In this document: in pieces, positions 21,301 through 33,972 of the stretch
Layout: the number at the start of each line of letters is the position of its first letter
How positions within the stretch are numbered: position 1 is the first letter of the stretch
Assembly (NCBI GenBank): GCA_963556495.2
Contig: OY747702.1
Span: 54,089,286-54,153,285, forward strand
Reading direction: 5' to 3'
Length of the DNA: 64,000 nt
Source of the DNA: Valencia hispanica
Lineage: Eukaryota; Chordata; Actinopteri; Cyprinodontiformes; Valenciidae
Notes under the pieces: model-generated
What the model saw: the letters and a program-made list of their open reading frames with translations, nothing else
Database searches by the model: none
Told to the model about the DNA's origin: nothing
Made by a program: the position numbers and the translations under genes

Positions 21301-23550
21301 GAACACATGCAGAATGTTTATATGCAGAACTCAGAGAAACCTTTTACAGTAAAACAAAACAGAAATAACTCCCAGCTATCACTAAGCTCTGCTATTTGGG
21401 AATATTAATGGATTTTCATGCAGCTACAGTAGCAAAAAAAAAAGATAAACCGAAACTAGAACTTTGTCAGTGAACGCATCTTTCAACGGCAATAAAGTAC
21501 ATAACACGTTCTGCACTGAACTGAATTACTTACCTGAAACAATGTCAAGCTGAATGTAAACATCACTGATACTAGAGCAAAACCAGCTGACAGCCACATG
21601 GCTAGTAGTGGCATCCAATTAGCCCAAATGCGCTTTTTGGTATGAAACATCGTAAGTCAGCGGGATTTTCCCAGCAGCTGCCCATGCTGCATTCAAGTAC
21701 TGCTGGAAAACTAGGTTATCAAAATATCAAAATAACTCCAAAGTGATTTAAGCATGTTTTTCTATATATATTTTTTCATTTCTAAACATTAATATTGATT
21801 GTTTTCAAGCAGTTATACTGTTTCTACTCTGGCTATGTCTGCTTGTACTATTTTATTTATTTGAAAAAAAAACTTCTGCATTGCTGGCCACCTTTGATCT
21901 CCCTCTGGCCATTCATAAAACCCAGTGGAAGAGGCCAATATCTCCACATCGATCCTGTTCTTGGCTGAGTGAAACGCTATAGATCTCACCTTACTTCTCG
22001 TTAACGCATATAATTCCTCAACTGCTGGGTTTGTCTGTCTGTCTGTCTGTCTGTCTATTGCTCTTTTGGATGCATAGTTATTTGCTGATCAACTGACTTT
22101 CTTAAACACATTTATGAAACTGTTTTTGGAGCTCAACCCTTTGTTTTTTAATCAGGATATACGTATTAGCTGCCAAATTAAGTCAACTGACTCATGATGC
22201 TCCCTGCCGCTTACATCTATCACCAGTTCACCAGGACTTTGATTGTCAGTCTTGAGCAGCCAAGCGAGTAACGCCATTTCCACCTCTTTACGTGCACCAC
22301 TGCTCATCTCGTCACTGCTCTCGCGAAGCCATATGGCTTACGGACATGCTCCCCATTTTTCAAATAATTTCTCAAGCGAGAGGACAGGACGGAGGGAAGA
22401 GAAAGATGTGCACCCCGCATAATCTCATCCGCCCACTCATTTTCCGACTGAGCACAGTTTTTGAGAGTGGTGCGGTTGCGATTGGCTGGTTAGGGTTCTT
22501 CTGGACTGATTATTAACTGATATTGAATCTGAAAGAAAGCTGAGGCAATTTCATTAGCTTTTAATCACAGTACTGTAGTCATTGGTTTAGCTTTTAAATC
22601 TGGATAGAGAATTCATTTCTGAGATTCAACATTAATTTGAGAGAATTTTGAGATGATCACTATACAGTATGGCAGTTGCGGCCTTATTCTACTCTTGGTA
22701 ATTGACCTCTGTTACCTCTACTAACTAACTCCCCATATTGAAGCCACTGAAGGACATCTGAAATAAATCAAAGAGCAACACAAGTTCTCTACAATGTTAA
22801 CATGTTCCAAATTTCAGTATTACCATCCATGAATTTGTCCATTTCTAAAGTAGCTCCATCCTCACGTATCCTCTGAGGACTTTAATGCTGAGAGTTAGGC
22901 CTTCTTCCCCTGATGGCCTGATGTTGGCAATGCATGACAGCGCCAGTTGACAACAGCGGCTACGGATGACAGATGACAGCAGAGGACGAAGTGGTTTGTT
23001 GTGTGTGTGCGTAAGTGGGGGCTGATTATGAGGATAAGGTGTCCGTGGGAGATCTCCGAACACACATGCTCACACACCATCACATTACCACAACTGAGGC
23101 ATTAGCTCAAACACATGCCGACATCCTTGTGCATTCAGACTTGCATGCACGCACATAAAGGCACAGACACACGCATGTTCCTCCAAGGCATCATCGCATC
23201 TATTTGACACAGTAATTACAGCACACACTGATTCCAATGATGGATGAACTCCCAGTCTGGGGTGATCAGTCTCTCCTTCCTCCTGCTCTCTCCTCTTTCT
23301 TTTCCCCTGTGTTCCTCTCCCTGCCTCGCCATACAACTTCCAGGCTTGTTTATTAAAGAGCTTTAAGAGCCTTCTATCATTACTGTAGGGAGGATGTAAA
23401 ATATGATTGATAGGACCAGATAAAAAGATTTAAACTCCAAGAAGTACTTGGCAAATTCAGTCAGTATGTTTTCTCTTGTTAAGGGTTAAAATTTATAGGA
23501 GATGCCTCTTATTTCTTTAACCCCATCTCTGACTATAGTACAATGTCAAG
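21301..23550. other. No recognisable gene; one TCTG tract
   Basis: Mostly AT-rich. A (TCTG)n tract of about 25 bp lies at 22032-22056. Open frames such as 22292-22516 and 23085-23336 show no domain. Confidence 0.45.
22032..22056. repeat. (TCTG)n tetranucleotide repeat
   Basis: About six perfect units. Confidence 0.85.
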
Positions 23551-23963
23551 TAGGGCTGGGCGATATAGAAAAAGAGCATATCGATAAAGGGAACAGTCAT
23601 ATTGATCGATATCGCTAATTATCGATAAATATCACAAAACGTAAAAAATATATTTTAAGTGCCTCCCCAGTCATTTTGTTATTCTTCAATGAACCAATTT
23701 TAAACAAGAATTAAATTAATTCATTTTTCAAACACCTCTTTTTATCATGAATAAGTTTGTAAGACACAGAAACAAATCAAGAGACCTGAGTAACAACGGT
23801 AAATACAAAGAAATGTCATATTATTAACCATTATATTAAATATTTTTTAATTGTTAGTAATTAAAATTAAAGGCTTATCTTGATGCATTTTAATCTTTTA
23901 AACATTTTATGACACGTTATAATATCAATGGCTGAAACCTTTGGTTTAGTTTGTCAATAAAGC

Positions 23964-24515
23964 TTAGGCTATGTGCACACGAAGCCGTTTTAAAAAAAAA
24001 CCCGAATATTTTCACCACCTCGTTTTAAAAGAAATCTCCGTCCACACCTAACCGCATAAGTGTGTTGTTAAGCACATTCATAGACATGCTAAACCTGTAG
24101 GGGGCAGTAGTTCCCCCAAATCCTATCCACTCAGAGTAACTTTCTAACCATATACAGTCAATGGTTCTAACCTCTAACTTCTACATGAGCTTGTAAAAAG
24201 CTAACAAGCTAAAAGCGCTTGGACAATCGATGATGCCACGTCTCTGAGGGCATAAATGCTGTTTCTGAGTGTAAACACAGACAGCACAAGTGATGTCGGA
24301 GCATTTTTGTCCCGGAAAGTGACGTTGCGGAGCTGAAATCTCCAGTTATTTCTGTCCACACACAAACACTTAAAACAAAGAAAACGCAAATCTCCGCTTT
24401 GGCCGGAGTTTTTAGAAATAATCGTTTTCTGTTATAAAAACGGGGTTTTCGTGTTAGTGAGAGGCCAAACCGCAGGGAAATATCTGCGTCTTTCCTTCGT
24501 GTAAACGGGGCCTTA
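23964..24515. mobile_element. Nested MITE with GTTTACACGAAG-type ends
   Basis: The left end TTAGGCTATGTGCACACGAAG and the complement of the right end (TAAGGCCCCGTTTACACGAAG) pair at about 15 of 21 positions. The interior has repeated AAAACG/CGTTTT motifs and TCCGTCCACAC-like stretches. I recognise the style from short fish hAT-like elements. No clear target duplication. Confidence 0.55.
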
Positions 24516-24980
24516 TTCTAATACATTTCAGCCGGCGGGCCTATCCAACCCTGTTGTGTTTTTTAAAGCGTTTTTCGCTTCTGAGGACCGGGGGGACATT
24601 TTAAAAGCCACAGGTGTTGTTAGCAGCGCAACCTGGGTAGTAGTGATGTTACGATGTGTGCCGAGGCTACGAAGCGTGTGTCGAGCAGTGGAGAGGGCAT
24701 TTCTACAAAGCGCGTATCGAGGCCTGCTTCATTTAGGGGAGGAGCCGAAAACGATGACGTCTGAACCCCCGCTGCCTGGCTGTACCACGTGACCGCTTCA
24801 GGAAGTGGTTCAGAGTTTGCTGAGTGGTTTGACAGCATTATTAATCCCCTCAGGCTCCATTCAAAATGTGGGTTTGTGTCGGAGAGTTGCAGTCAGTTTG
24901 GAGTTTGGATTTGAGAGTTTGGTTAGAGTTTATATAGTTTGGAGATTTAGGAGAGTGAGGAGAGAAAGATAAGATTTAGG

Positions 24981-25758
24981 TAGGGTGACCAACCGTCCTG
25001 TTTTCCACTTTTCACGTGCTGTCCTGGGCGTCCGGGGGGATTTCATAGATTGATGAAAATGTCCGGATTTTTATAGTTTTAAGGGGTGTCATTTAGATGC
25101 TTTCGTGGATGGTTCTGAACTGTTTTATAGACGTAAAGACAGCAGGCCTTTGATGCGCTGCACCACTTTTCCCTTCACCGTGCTGAGCGCACAGCGTTGT
25201 GACAGTTAAGATATTAAAGCGCAAGTGTAGCTTTACAGACAAACATAGCTGGCATAGGCTATGTGTTTCTGTGTGTGACACAAGTGGTAAAGATCTAGTA
25301 GGTCCACATGGAAACGAAATCTAAAATAATAATTCATGTATAAACTGACTGAGGAGGATGAAGATCAAATCTAAAAAATGAAGCAGGCATTAATGTATTT
25401 TTTGAGACTGCTGCTTTTTAATTTTATTATTACATTGAAAAGAAAATAATAGCCTACCTGTTTCAGATTTTTGTTTAATTTTTGTCCAGTAAAGCAAACT
25501 ATTACTGTTTCTGGTACATTTTCTAATTCGGAAGAGTAATAGAGTATTTCTATTAATAATTAATTTCTATAGATTTTAAAGTCATTTTTGCACTTGTGAA
25601 AGCCAATCTGAAGTGTGTTATTAAACTGTTCATTCTAACCACATGGAGAATGCATGCTTTAAATATGTTAAAATCAAAAGTCTGGTCACAGTCATGACAG
25701 TGTTTCAGGACTGTGCCAAATGTCCTCTTTTTTTAGAAATCAAAATATGGTCACCCTA
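24981..25758. mobile_element. TAGGGTGACC-type DNA element, complete copy
   Basis: It starts TAGGGTGACCA and ends TGGTCACCCTA, so the ends are perfect 11-bp inverted repeats. It is flanked by ATTTAGG on both sides (24974-24980 and 25759-25765), a perfect 7-bp duplication. That repeat is itself part of a tandemly duplicated 29-bp host motif (ATTTAGGAGAGTGAGGAGAG...). It has no transposase frame. A truncated relative is at 1905-2207. Superfamily is probably hAT, where 8 bp would be expected, so this is uncertain. Confidence 0.85.
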
Positions 25759-25794
25759 ATTTAGGAGAGTGAGGAGAGAGAGATAAGTGAGAGG

Positions 25795-25992
25795 ATGGAA
25801 CCAGCTAGGAAGAGGAGCATTTCCCCTGGGTGGGAGCCAAATATTAGCATGCTGGAAACCCCCCTGGAGCATTGGGAAAATCAAAAATTGTAGTAGCCCA
25901 ATTTATATAGTCTAGCACTTGTGTTTTTGTGTACGCCTGCATCTTCTGTGCCTTGTGAAAGAGTGTTTTCAAAGGCTGGTGAGGTGGTGTAA
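25795..25992 (+). pseudogene. hAT transposase remnant, N-terminus fused to C-terminal dimerisation region
   Basis: One frame runs from ATG at 25795 (MEPARKRSISPGWEP) into PLEHWENQKL, then two stop codons at 25891-25896, then [13 protein letters not shown] and [18 protein letters not shown] before a stop at 25990. The second part is the conserved hAT C-terminal dimerisation motif (usually SVPSERVFSxAGE). The first part is a start region that in full-length relatives leads into a BED zinc finger. The central part of the gene, including zinc finger and catalytic core, is missing. It cannot catalyse transposition. The joint is in frame apart from the two stops. Confidence 0.8.
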
Positions 25993-26221
25993 AGACCACA
26001 TGCATTTTCACTTTCCTCTGCCTGCTTAAGCCCATGTCTTTTGCCTCAAGTGACAGAAAAACATTATTACACAACCTGCCATAACATATGATACCACCGT
26101 TTTGGGATAATTTACAGACAGAATACAATCAAAAAATATTTTATGTAGAGATATTATTTTTTTGGAACTCATAGTAATTCCCAAGAACCATAGCAGACTT
26201 ACAACTTTAATGCATCACACA

Positions 26222-27086
26222 TTAAAGAGTAACTAAACCCCAAAACAACTTTTTTTTGCTTCTAAACTGTATAAATGGGTCTTTACCAATGCCTTTCAGT
26301 CTTTCAGTTTCTGGGGATTTTTTCACATTTTGGTGTAAACTTGTGTAATTCTACACTTTTTGGTCTAATAACGTCTTAGTGCTGCCCTCTTAGGGTTGAA
26401 CTGTGGCTACTGCATTTGAATTTTGTGATTGGTGGAGAGCGGTACATCTCTAAGTCACAGGCATTGACTGCGTCACAGCAGCCATGGTCTCACAGACACG
26501 CCCCGTGGGTTTGGGCATAAAACTATCAGACATACCGCCCCCCCCACCCGTGGCGAGTTTGGAGTGGGATTGCGTTTTTCAGGTTACCATTATTACCATT
26601 ATTATCCCATTAGCACTAAGTTAGCATAGCTAATATACTGTTTTGAACGTTGGCATTACCATTCAGAGACTGGACTCCTCCGGTCTCTCTCTCCCTCAGC
26701 AGCAGCGGCAGCCTCGGACAGCGCTGACTCAGCGCCCCGAGCCAGCGCCGGCTGAGCTCGGTGCTTCTGAGACAGAGGGAGACAGGAGGAGTCCAGTCTC
26801 TGAGTGGTAATGCTAACATAGGCTAACGTTCAAAACAGATGAATGTTGATCAGATCGATCAGTCGCAAAACTGCCAACGTCGCTTTGGTCACTGTCCATG
26901 TTTTAGTGTCACATTAAGCAGCTGTCATTGTCCTTACAGAACACACCTCCACGTTCCCCCCTCCACTTTACCTCAACACTTGGCCATACCCCTCCGTTCT
27001 TCCTGGCACCGCCCACTTTGTCAAATTTTTTAAATGTTGTCTGGGGGAGGGGTTATGCTTTTTCAGGGGGTTCAGTTACACGTTAA
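26222..27086. mobile_element. TTAA-target DNA element, copy 1
   Basis: TTAA lies at both ends (26222-26225 and 27083-27086). Inside, AGAGTAACTAAACCCC and the complement CGTGTAACTGAACCCC form about a 16-bp inverted repeat. The second copy at 34140-35089 has the same ends and interior. A TTAA duplication is typical of piggyBac and Kolobok superfamilies, and I cannot choose between them. No transposase frame, so non-autonomous. Confidence 0.85.
26641..26836. repeat. Internal inverted repeat (large hairpin) in TTAA element
   Basis: The left arm TTTTGAACGTTGGCATTACC...CAGAGACTGGACTCCTCC is complementary to the right arm GGAGGAGTCCAGTCTCTGAG...GGTAATGC...AACGTTCAAAA. The loop of about 100 bp is GC-rich. 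The second copy has the same layout at 34519-34848. Confidence 0.85.
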
Positions 27087-27764
27087 GTGGCTAAGAGCTA
27101 CAGCTGCCTGTGATTATGTACCTGGCCAGTAGGGGGGTTTGTGTTCACATGAAGCCCCGTGAGCGGAACCCTTTCTTGAACCAATTGGCTAAAGTGGTTC
27201 AAGGCCTCATGGGGCTTCATCTCACCATCACTACTGGGTAGGTTTCCTGTCTCTCTGTAACGGATTCGCAGCGAGCTGGAAGAGGGGAGTCCTGCTTAAG
27301 ACAACTGATCATAGTATTTTATTTGGTTTATTATTGCTACATTTAGTGTTTTAGTGCATCGAGGATCGGTTCAAAACGGGATGCAACCTTTACCTGAGTC
27401 ACTGAAACATTTATCCGGAACAACTTCCTCCGCTGCTCCCTTGCTGTGACATCTGACCGACGTGAAGTTACGGCGATGGTTCGCTTAGGGACTATCCAGT
27501 AATTCTGTTTCAGCTCAAATCATTTCATCCTTTTTGTGGTTTGAAAGGAGAGAGGGGTGGCTGACAGAGCTGCTGCCTATAAGCGTAATGATTTGTTTGG
27601 AGTAAGTAATAATTGTTGTATTAAGCTACCTGATAGACTATAATGAAAAAATGAGGGAAAACTTTTTTTTTTCTATCGAACTTTTTTATCGACCCATTTT
27701 TTTTCTATCGCACCACATGTCTATCGATCGATATATATTGCTATCGAATTATCGCCCAGCCCTA

Positions 27765-30700
27765 GTTTTTGTTTGTTGAAATATTCTATTGAAATTCTGA
27801 CATTACTGTAGCATTTGACATGCTACCATAAACTATTGTAATGTATTCCAATTTGTATCATAATTAGTCTAATAATCTGTCAGAAAGTTGTCTCAATTAA
27901 TACAAATAATAATTAATAATAAATAATTCATTTAAATATTATTTACACAAAAGTCCACTTCCAAATTATAGATTTTTTTTTAAACCACCAAAATAAAACG
28001 AAAACAAATACATCAACTTTTCTACGCTAATGGTACAGTAAAAATAGAGAAAGTGTTCTAAAGAAACAGGTTTCATAGCCAAAAAATCTGGATTCCAAGA
28101 CCGAACATTAATTTGAGAGACAGAGAAAACAAAGGACGGAGGAATTTAAAGGTTCTGATTCATCTTTGAGTTTCTCACACAGTAGACTCTGCAGCAGAAC
28201 AGGAGAAGAATGAGCCTTCTTTTTTGAATAAGATAGTTTATTATTTTGTGATCAACTTGTGTTGCTTCTTCAGGTTTACATCACCTTTATCCCTCTTTTG
28301 ACCGCAGGGACAGTCAGCTTCTGCTCCAATAGCAGTTCGGTCACTTGGAACCTGCAAGGCTGTTCGTTTGGCTTCACTTTATTAGATCTCCAGGTAGTTC
28401 CTTACTTTGAGTTTAGACACCAGATGATGTACAAAGTGTTGCAAATATAACAAAGCATACAATGCGGACAAAAACATTTAACCCAACTGAATCTAAATCC
28501 TTGTTTATGTTTGGTTGTGGTTTGACAAGGCTTCTTGATAGTTTTTATTTGACGTGCGAGTCTCAGAACTCAGTTGCCTTGGTAGCTGTCAGTTTTGAGG
28601 GGAAGCAGTCAAGATGACTCGTTAAGCCAATCATAAGCTGACTTAGTTAAACGTACCAAACATTCAGTAATGTTTTTTCAATCATGTTCTGAGCTTAAAA
28701 ACTGACTCAGATTGTAAACAAAATATGTAATGATTTGATGGAATAAAGAGACAGTTCAGATCAGAACTGAAAGCAAAAATAAATACTGTATTTAAAACGA
28801 ACTAGTCACGGACTGTTTTAAGAGCTTTTCTACATTTTCTAAACAAGAATCTTTAAACACAACACATCGGAACAGTCATATGTTAAAGATTCAAGATGCA
28901 GTTGTTGAATGGGAAGGACCTTGGAGGAGAAGTTTTCTGTGGGTGTAATGCCTGATCTTTGTGTTCATGCACACAACACAATTAAACAAATCCAGACCAC
29001 AAAATGAGATATCCCTCTTTCTCATCAAAAGCCCTTTGAGTTCCATTCAAACAGAGGGAAAATTGGTAAGACCTAGTTTATGGCAGAATTGCAAAGTTGT
29101 GGGTATGTGGTACAACAGATGTGATATTTTAGCTGCTACATGTCTGAACTTCACACCTCAGGTCTTGGTCCAAGACAAAAAAAAAAAAAAATTTGAGTCA
29201 ACAAAATATTATTTCACTTGACGATACAAAGGAATGATACGAAGAAAGACTTCTTGAGCTAATAGTGAATATTCAACCTGTTTATCAAAGATGTGTCCAA
29301 AGCTGCTGAGGAGAGAAATAGAATTAGCAGGGACAGTTTCTTCTCTCTTGAATTATGTCTTAACTTGGCTAATTGCATGCATGTCCACATTTAAAAACAA
29401 ATGTACCAGAAACGTAGTTAGGTACAGCTAAATACAATTTGTTTTCCCATATAATTGTCCACAAAAAGGATATTCTTTGATACTGTTGTGGTAAATTTTA
29501 ATGAAAAGAAAGGCAAAACCTCCTGAAAAAGGCTAATATTGAAGCATTTTTTCAGAATTTTTTTAAAGAAAAAGGTAGACACATTTTAAAGTGGTCACTA
29601 CTTTGAAGCAGAAATATACATAAATAATCCTCTTCAACGTCTGATGATCCAGTTTGGCTCTGTATCATATAATTATAATCTTTTAGCTATTGTTGTGAGT
29701 CTGCTTTTCTTCCTTTTTTTCCCTAACTGTATAATTGAGCTGCTATTTTTTACATGGGGGAAGGGAAGGAGGACAGACATGAAGGAAAGGAGGCTTGTCG
29801 CCTCAGGAGGAGAGTGAAGTGATGCTGTAAAGAAGGTTTGCACTGCCCATCCACACAGCCTGGCTAAGAAATCACCCACCCCTGATGGATCAAAATCTGT
29901 CAGAGGGAGAACAGAGACACAGCGAGGTCATACCAAACGGGATGAGCGACCTTCTCGACGCCTGCTGATGTCTTTTTCATTAGTTGCCATGGGGCGGGTT
30001 GAGGGAAGGTGGGGGGTTGCTGATTCGGTTGAATACCCCAGAGAATTGGCCTGAAATACAAGGCAATCAAGGATAATGTCATTGCCCACACAAATTAATG
30101 CAAGAGTCATAACATTACGAATGCGACTATTAATATAGAGAAGACTCAGGGAGAAGTTATCTAATTTTCTGAAACATTTTATAATACATATGAGTGTAGG
30201 AAGATTCTGTGACTAAAAAGATGATTAATATGTCAACTGTTGGTTATAAAATTAGCTTTATTGCTGGAGTTATGAGCTTCTGTTGGTTTTCACAGACCGT
30301 AGATTTTGTGATACAGGGCAGAATAATATTTTACTATTGCAGTGTGTTTTAACAAGGTATGCTGCCTCTGATTTATTGATATATTTGCATTTGAATGCAT
30401 GAATCTTCTCCTACTCTAGCCAATGAGATATTATTCCTGCATAACCCAGAGCTGTTGGATAAACAGAGATGAGTGTTTAACACCCATAATTTAATCAGTC
30501 ATGCTTTTTATTGCAACAGCTCCCTGTGCATTTTTGCAGTCACACATGGACCTATTGAGGAGAAAGGCACGCTTACCAAGGAGGTCTGTATAAGGCAGTC
30601 TTGATCTGACAAGATCTAAAAAAAAACTAAAAAAACCCAACAATTTAACTTGACCTACTTCTTAAACACATAATTGCACTAGTGATAACCAAGCCTAACC

Positions 30701-30829
30701 AACATTCTACTGAGATTTATCTATAGTTTGTATTGTTCCTTATTAGCTTATCGCTTCTCAAGGTCTCTAGCATTTTGCAATTAGTTGTGCTTAGGGTATG
30801 AAAAACATTTAACACTTTTAACTTTTCTT
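27765..30829. other. No recognisable gene or repeat
   Basis: About 3 kb of AT-rich unique-looking sequence. Open frames are at most 86 codons and have no domain. This is one of the longest stretches free of elements I recognise, so host regulatory DNA or a diverged repeat is possible but not shown. Confidence 0.45.
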
Positions 30830-31764
30830 GACTTTGAAGCACCTTTAGCTTAGATCACGGCACATATTTGCTGTTGCTTTGTTTCAGTAAGCTTCTGCAG
30901 TGTTTTTTAAAAATTCCATCCAGTGTTCGTTTTTCACCAAGTTCTTGCTGTAATGATGGCAGAGTCTGACCACTGCGAAAAGCCTTCTCCAGCACATCCC
31001 AAAAATTTTCCATGGAGCTAGAGTGATGACTTGTACCTGCCATCATAATCTTGGAATAAATAAAAAAAATCTTGGCATCAGAGAATTAGAAATTAATTGA
31101 TGGAATAACCTGGTCATTCTTTATCTAGGTAGTCAGCTGACCTCATTCTTTGGGCCATAATGTCACTGAACTTAGACCTGACCAGCAGTAGTGACCCCTC
31201 AAATCACAGCTCTACCCCCAAAGGCTGGTACAGTAGACATAGGCATGATGGGTGCATCCCTCCATCTGCCTCCCTTCTAACACTGATGAGCCCATCCCTC
31301 TGGAAGATGGTAAATATGGACTCATCATACCACATGACCTTCTTCCATCGCTTGATTTTATGGCTACACAGCTGTTCAGTCCCAATCCGTTAAATTCTCT
31401 TTGCATGACGATGTTTTAGGAATATTTTTTGATCACATTTCTGCCTCAAAGATGATGGTTCCCCACTTTTCCTCCAGTTTTCAATAATGCGTTGGACAGC
31501 TAACCCAATTTTAATAGTTTCTGCAACCTCCTTAGCTATTTTCTCTCACTGATGCCAATAATTTTACCCTTCTTAAACAGACTAACATCTCATCCATGAC
31601 CATGAGATGTGTATTTCCACATGGTTATTTAAGAAATGAGAAGTTACTCATTGCATTAGTTGAGGTTAAATAACTTGTTGCCAGCTATCGCCTTTGCACT
31701 AATTATCCAATAAGTACCTTTTTGCTTAGTTAAATCCAGGTTGTTCCTTTTTTGCCAGACAGTG
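30830..31764 (-). mobile_element. Decayed Tc1-type transposon (minus strand)
   Basis: The right edge ends GCCAGACAGTG followed by TA (31765-31766), the usual outer end of another Tc1 subfamily. The interior matches a Tc1 transposase gene read on the minus strand. The plus strand shows characteristic pieces such as CAGCACATCCCAAAAATTTTCC, CAGCTGACCTCATTCTTTGG and GGACTCATCATACCACATGACC. The other terminus was not found. It is older than and unrelated in subfamily to the copy at 8199-9756. Confidence 0.78.
30840..31622 (-). pseudogene. Tc1-type transposase remnant
   Basis: Starting at the ATG complement at 31620-31622, the minus strand encodes MWKYTSHGHG, a stop, then DVSLFKKGKIIGIS, close to the start of a Tc1 transposase helix-turn-helix. 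Later segments correspond to the catalytic region. Several stops, indels and a deletion between helix-turn-helix and catalytic domain make it non-functional. Confidence 0.7.
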
Positions 31765-31766
31765 TA

Positions 31767-33972
31767 ATATGGAACAGTTGGCAGCATAATTTTCCTTTTC
31801 TTTTTAATTCTAAAGGTTACAGTGCAATCAGTGAAAGGGTGGTTGTGGTGACATGGCACATGTTTGAGCTGTCTGTGGAAAATTGTTGGCTGTATTAGTG
31901 AATAAGAGCAAGCAGCCTGGCCTGACTTCTCTGTTTTAACCCAGTCACTGATGTGATTTATCACAGCATTTAAATTGTGGTCCTTAAACAGAGCCAGACC
32001 ATCTGGAATTTACCTACCTGATTAGCTACTTCAGTCCTAATCTAGACCAATCATTACCATTGTTCCCTTAAACATACAAATATGATAGTATGGCCAGTTA
32101 AACGGTAGCATGGGATTATTGAATACTCTTTTTACAGGCTAACGGAATATTTAGCCAGTAGAATACAATAGGCAGTAAATTAGTTTTATATGTTCCTGTG
32201 CATTTAATTTTCCATCAATCCAATATTGAGGTCAAATATCAACTATGAGTGATTTAGTGGAATTTTCACAACCGTTTACCATCTTATTCAGCATCATAAT
32301 TGCCTTAAAACAATGGTCTGTCTGCCCCCGTTTAACTGGCGCCTTTTCCGCCCTGAATATTGCTAGAGAATGGGAAAAAGCTCTGCTTCCACAGAGGATG
32401 TGAACATGGGCTGTGGGCACATTGTTGGCCTTGAGTCCCACCACACTACGGTCTTCCAGGGCTTTTGGTGCACAGGGGGTCAGTAGTTGGTAGTCCACTT
32501 CTGCAGTTTCCTGTTCGCATGGCTTTTAGACCTACAAGGCACCAGGGACCTGTCCACTGTGAAAGACTACTAGCAGGAGGCGAGCAAATCCCTTCCTGAC
32601 GTCAGTCATGTGTTTGGCTTGCGTGACGAGTTGAGGGCTAAGGAATAGGTACAAAGAAAAATGTATTCTGTATTCTGCCAGCATGACTCAGTGCTGTTGG
32701 TTTGCGAAGGAAACTATTATTCATTTGCTCTATTTAAAAGAAAATGCCTTGGAGTTAAACACATTTTTTAGAAAAACTACTTATCTGTTTGGTTGAAGAA
32801 TGCAACATTTCAAATCACACCATATTCTAAGAAACTGTAATAAACATGAATCAAATAACTTTGTCTTTTATGTTGGGGTTTTGTAAAAAGGAGCTGCTTC
32901 TTGTGATTACTGGACTCCCCCTACAAAATGCCAGCTTTGCATAAATCTTAGGACAATTGTCATCACCCCAGAAAAGGAAGACATTTTCTTGCTCTGTATC
33001 CTTGTCAGGATTTCACATTGGCATGGTCCCCTATTGTTGTACAGAATTGGCTCTTTGATGCGTTAAGTGATTTACTGACCAAGTGGACATAAACAAATGG
33101 TTCATTGAGGACTCTGGGCAGGAAGTTCCCTCCGGCTTCAAACGGGCGCGCCGAAAAACAATATCCTGAGGTCCCTTTCTCTCTGTAATTTCTGTCATTG
33201 AGCTCAGTGATAAAAATGGTAGCAATAAATTGCAAATATAATAAGTATGACTTTTTCTTTGAAGTCTTTATTACAGTATCGTACGTTTTAATATATGGGA
33301 TCAATGACCTTTTTCACAGCTGAAAGCTTGTCAACTTTTGACTTTTGATACCTTCTAATAGTCAACAAATAATGTCCATACAATTAAATTTCTATCAATA
33401 GCTCTTCACGACAGGATTTTGACTTGCAGTCTAATCTGCACTGCATGGACTCATGTTGCTGGGTGGAAATAAGAAGGCAGCCGTAAGAACAACTTTAACC
33501 AGAACAGGTTATGTTTTTCTGCACTGGATGTTAATCTTTGGGTTACACTGGATCGTTTAATAATCTGATCTATTTTGTTCACATTAATAATTGTATCTAT
33601 CACTGGGTGTGTGGGAAAAGAAAAGTCTATGCAGAATTGTCTCTGCTAACTGTTCAGTTACTTCTAAATTATGCTTAATCTCATAGGTTTGCTGAACATC
33701 CTTTTTTTAATATTATAAAAGTAAATCTGGTTCTGACATTTAACCATTTAGTGAAAAATGGCTACATATATCACTTTTTATTTTCTTAATAATAAATTAT
33801 TTTGACTCAGAAAATATTAGGTTGTTAGTACATCTATGACAGAAATTATAGCAATGTCAAAAAAGCATGCAAATGAGTCAGACGAACAAGAGCTTTGGCC
33901 ACTGTGTAGAACCATCTTCATACTTTGATATGCATTTAGAGATGGTACAGTATTCCCCTCACCAGGGTTGTA
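31767..33972. other. No recognisable gene or repeat
   Basis: AT-rich sequence with open frames up to about 100 codons on the minus strand (31656-31964, 33005-33304). None shows a recognisable domain. Confidence 0.45.

Larger units (their letters stand above)
24641..27233 (+). mobile_element. hAT transposon with perfect 8-bp target duplication
   Basis: The element is flanked by CTGGGTAG on both sides (24633-24640 and 27234-27241), the exact 8-bp duplication expected of hAT insertion. Termini TAGTGATG and CATCACTA are complementary. It carries a short transposase remnant at 25795-25992 made of the N- and C-terminal ends only. Two later elements have inserted into it (24981-25758 and 26222-27086), so its own length is about 0.95 kb. 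It lies inside the outer element at 23551-27764. Confidence 0.9.
23551..27764. mobile_element. Outer hAT-like element containing several nested insertions
   Basis: The left end TAGGGCTGGGCGATATAG and the complement of the right end (CTAGGGCTGGGCGATAATTC) form an inverted repeat. Both subterminal regions are rich in ATCGAT motifs, typical of a common fish hAT group. No matching target duplication is visible (ATGTCAAG versus GTTTTTGT). After removing nested elements only about 1.1 kb is its own sequence, with no transposase frame, so it is non-autonomous. Confidence 0.7.

Noticed and set aside
23551..27764. An 8-bp target duplication for the outer element
   Set aside because: Flanks ATGTCAAG and GTTTTTGT do not match, so the outer element is called only from its inverted ends.
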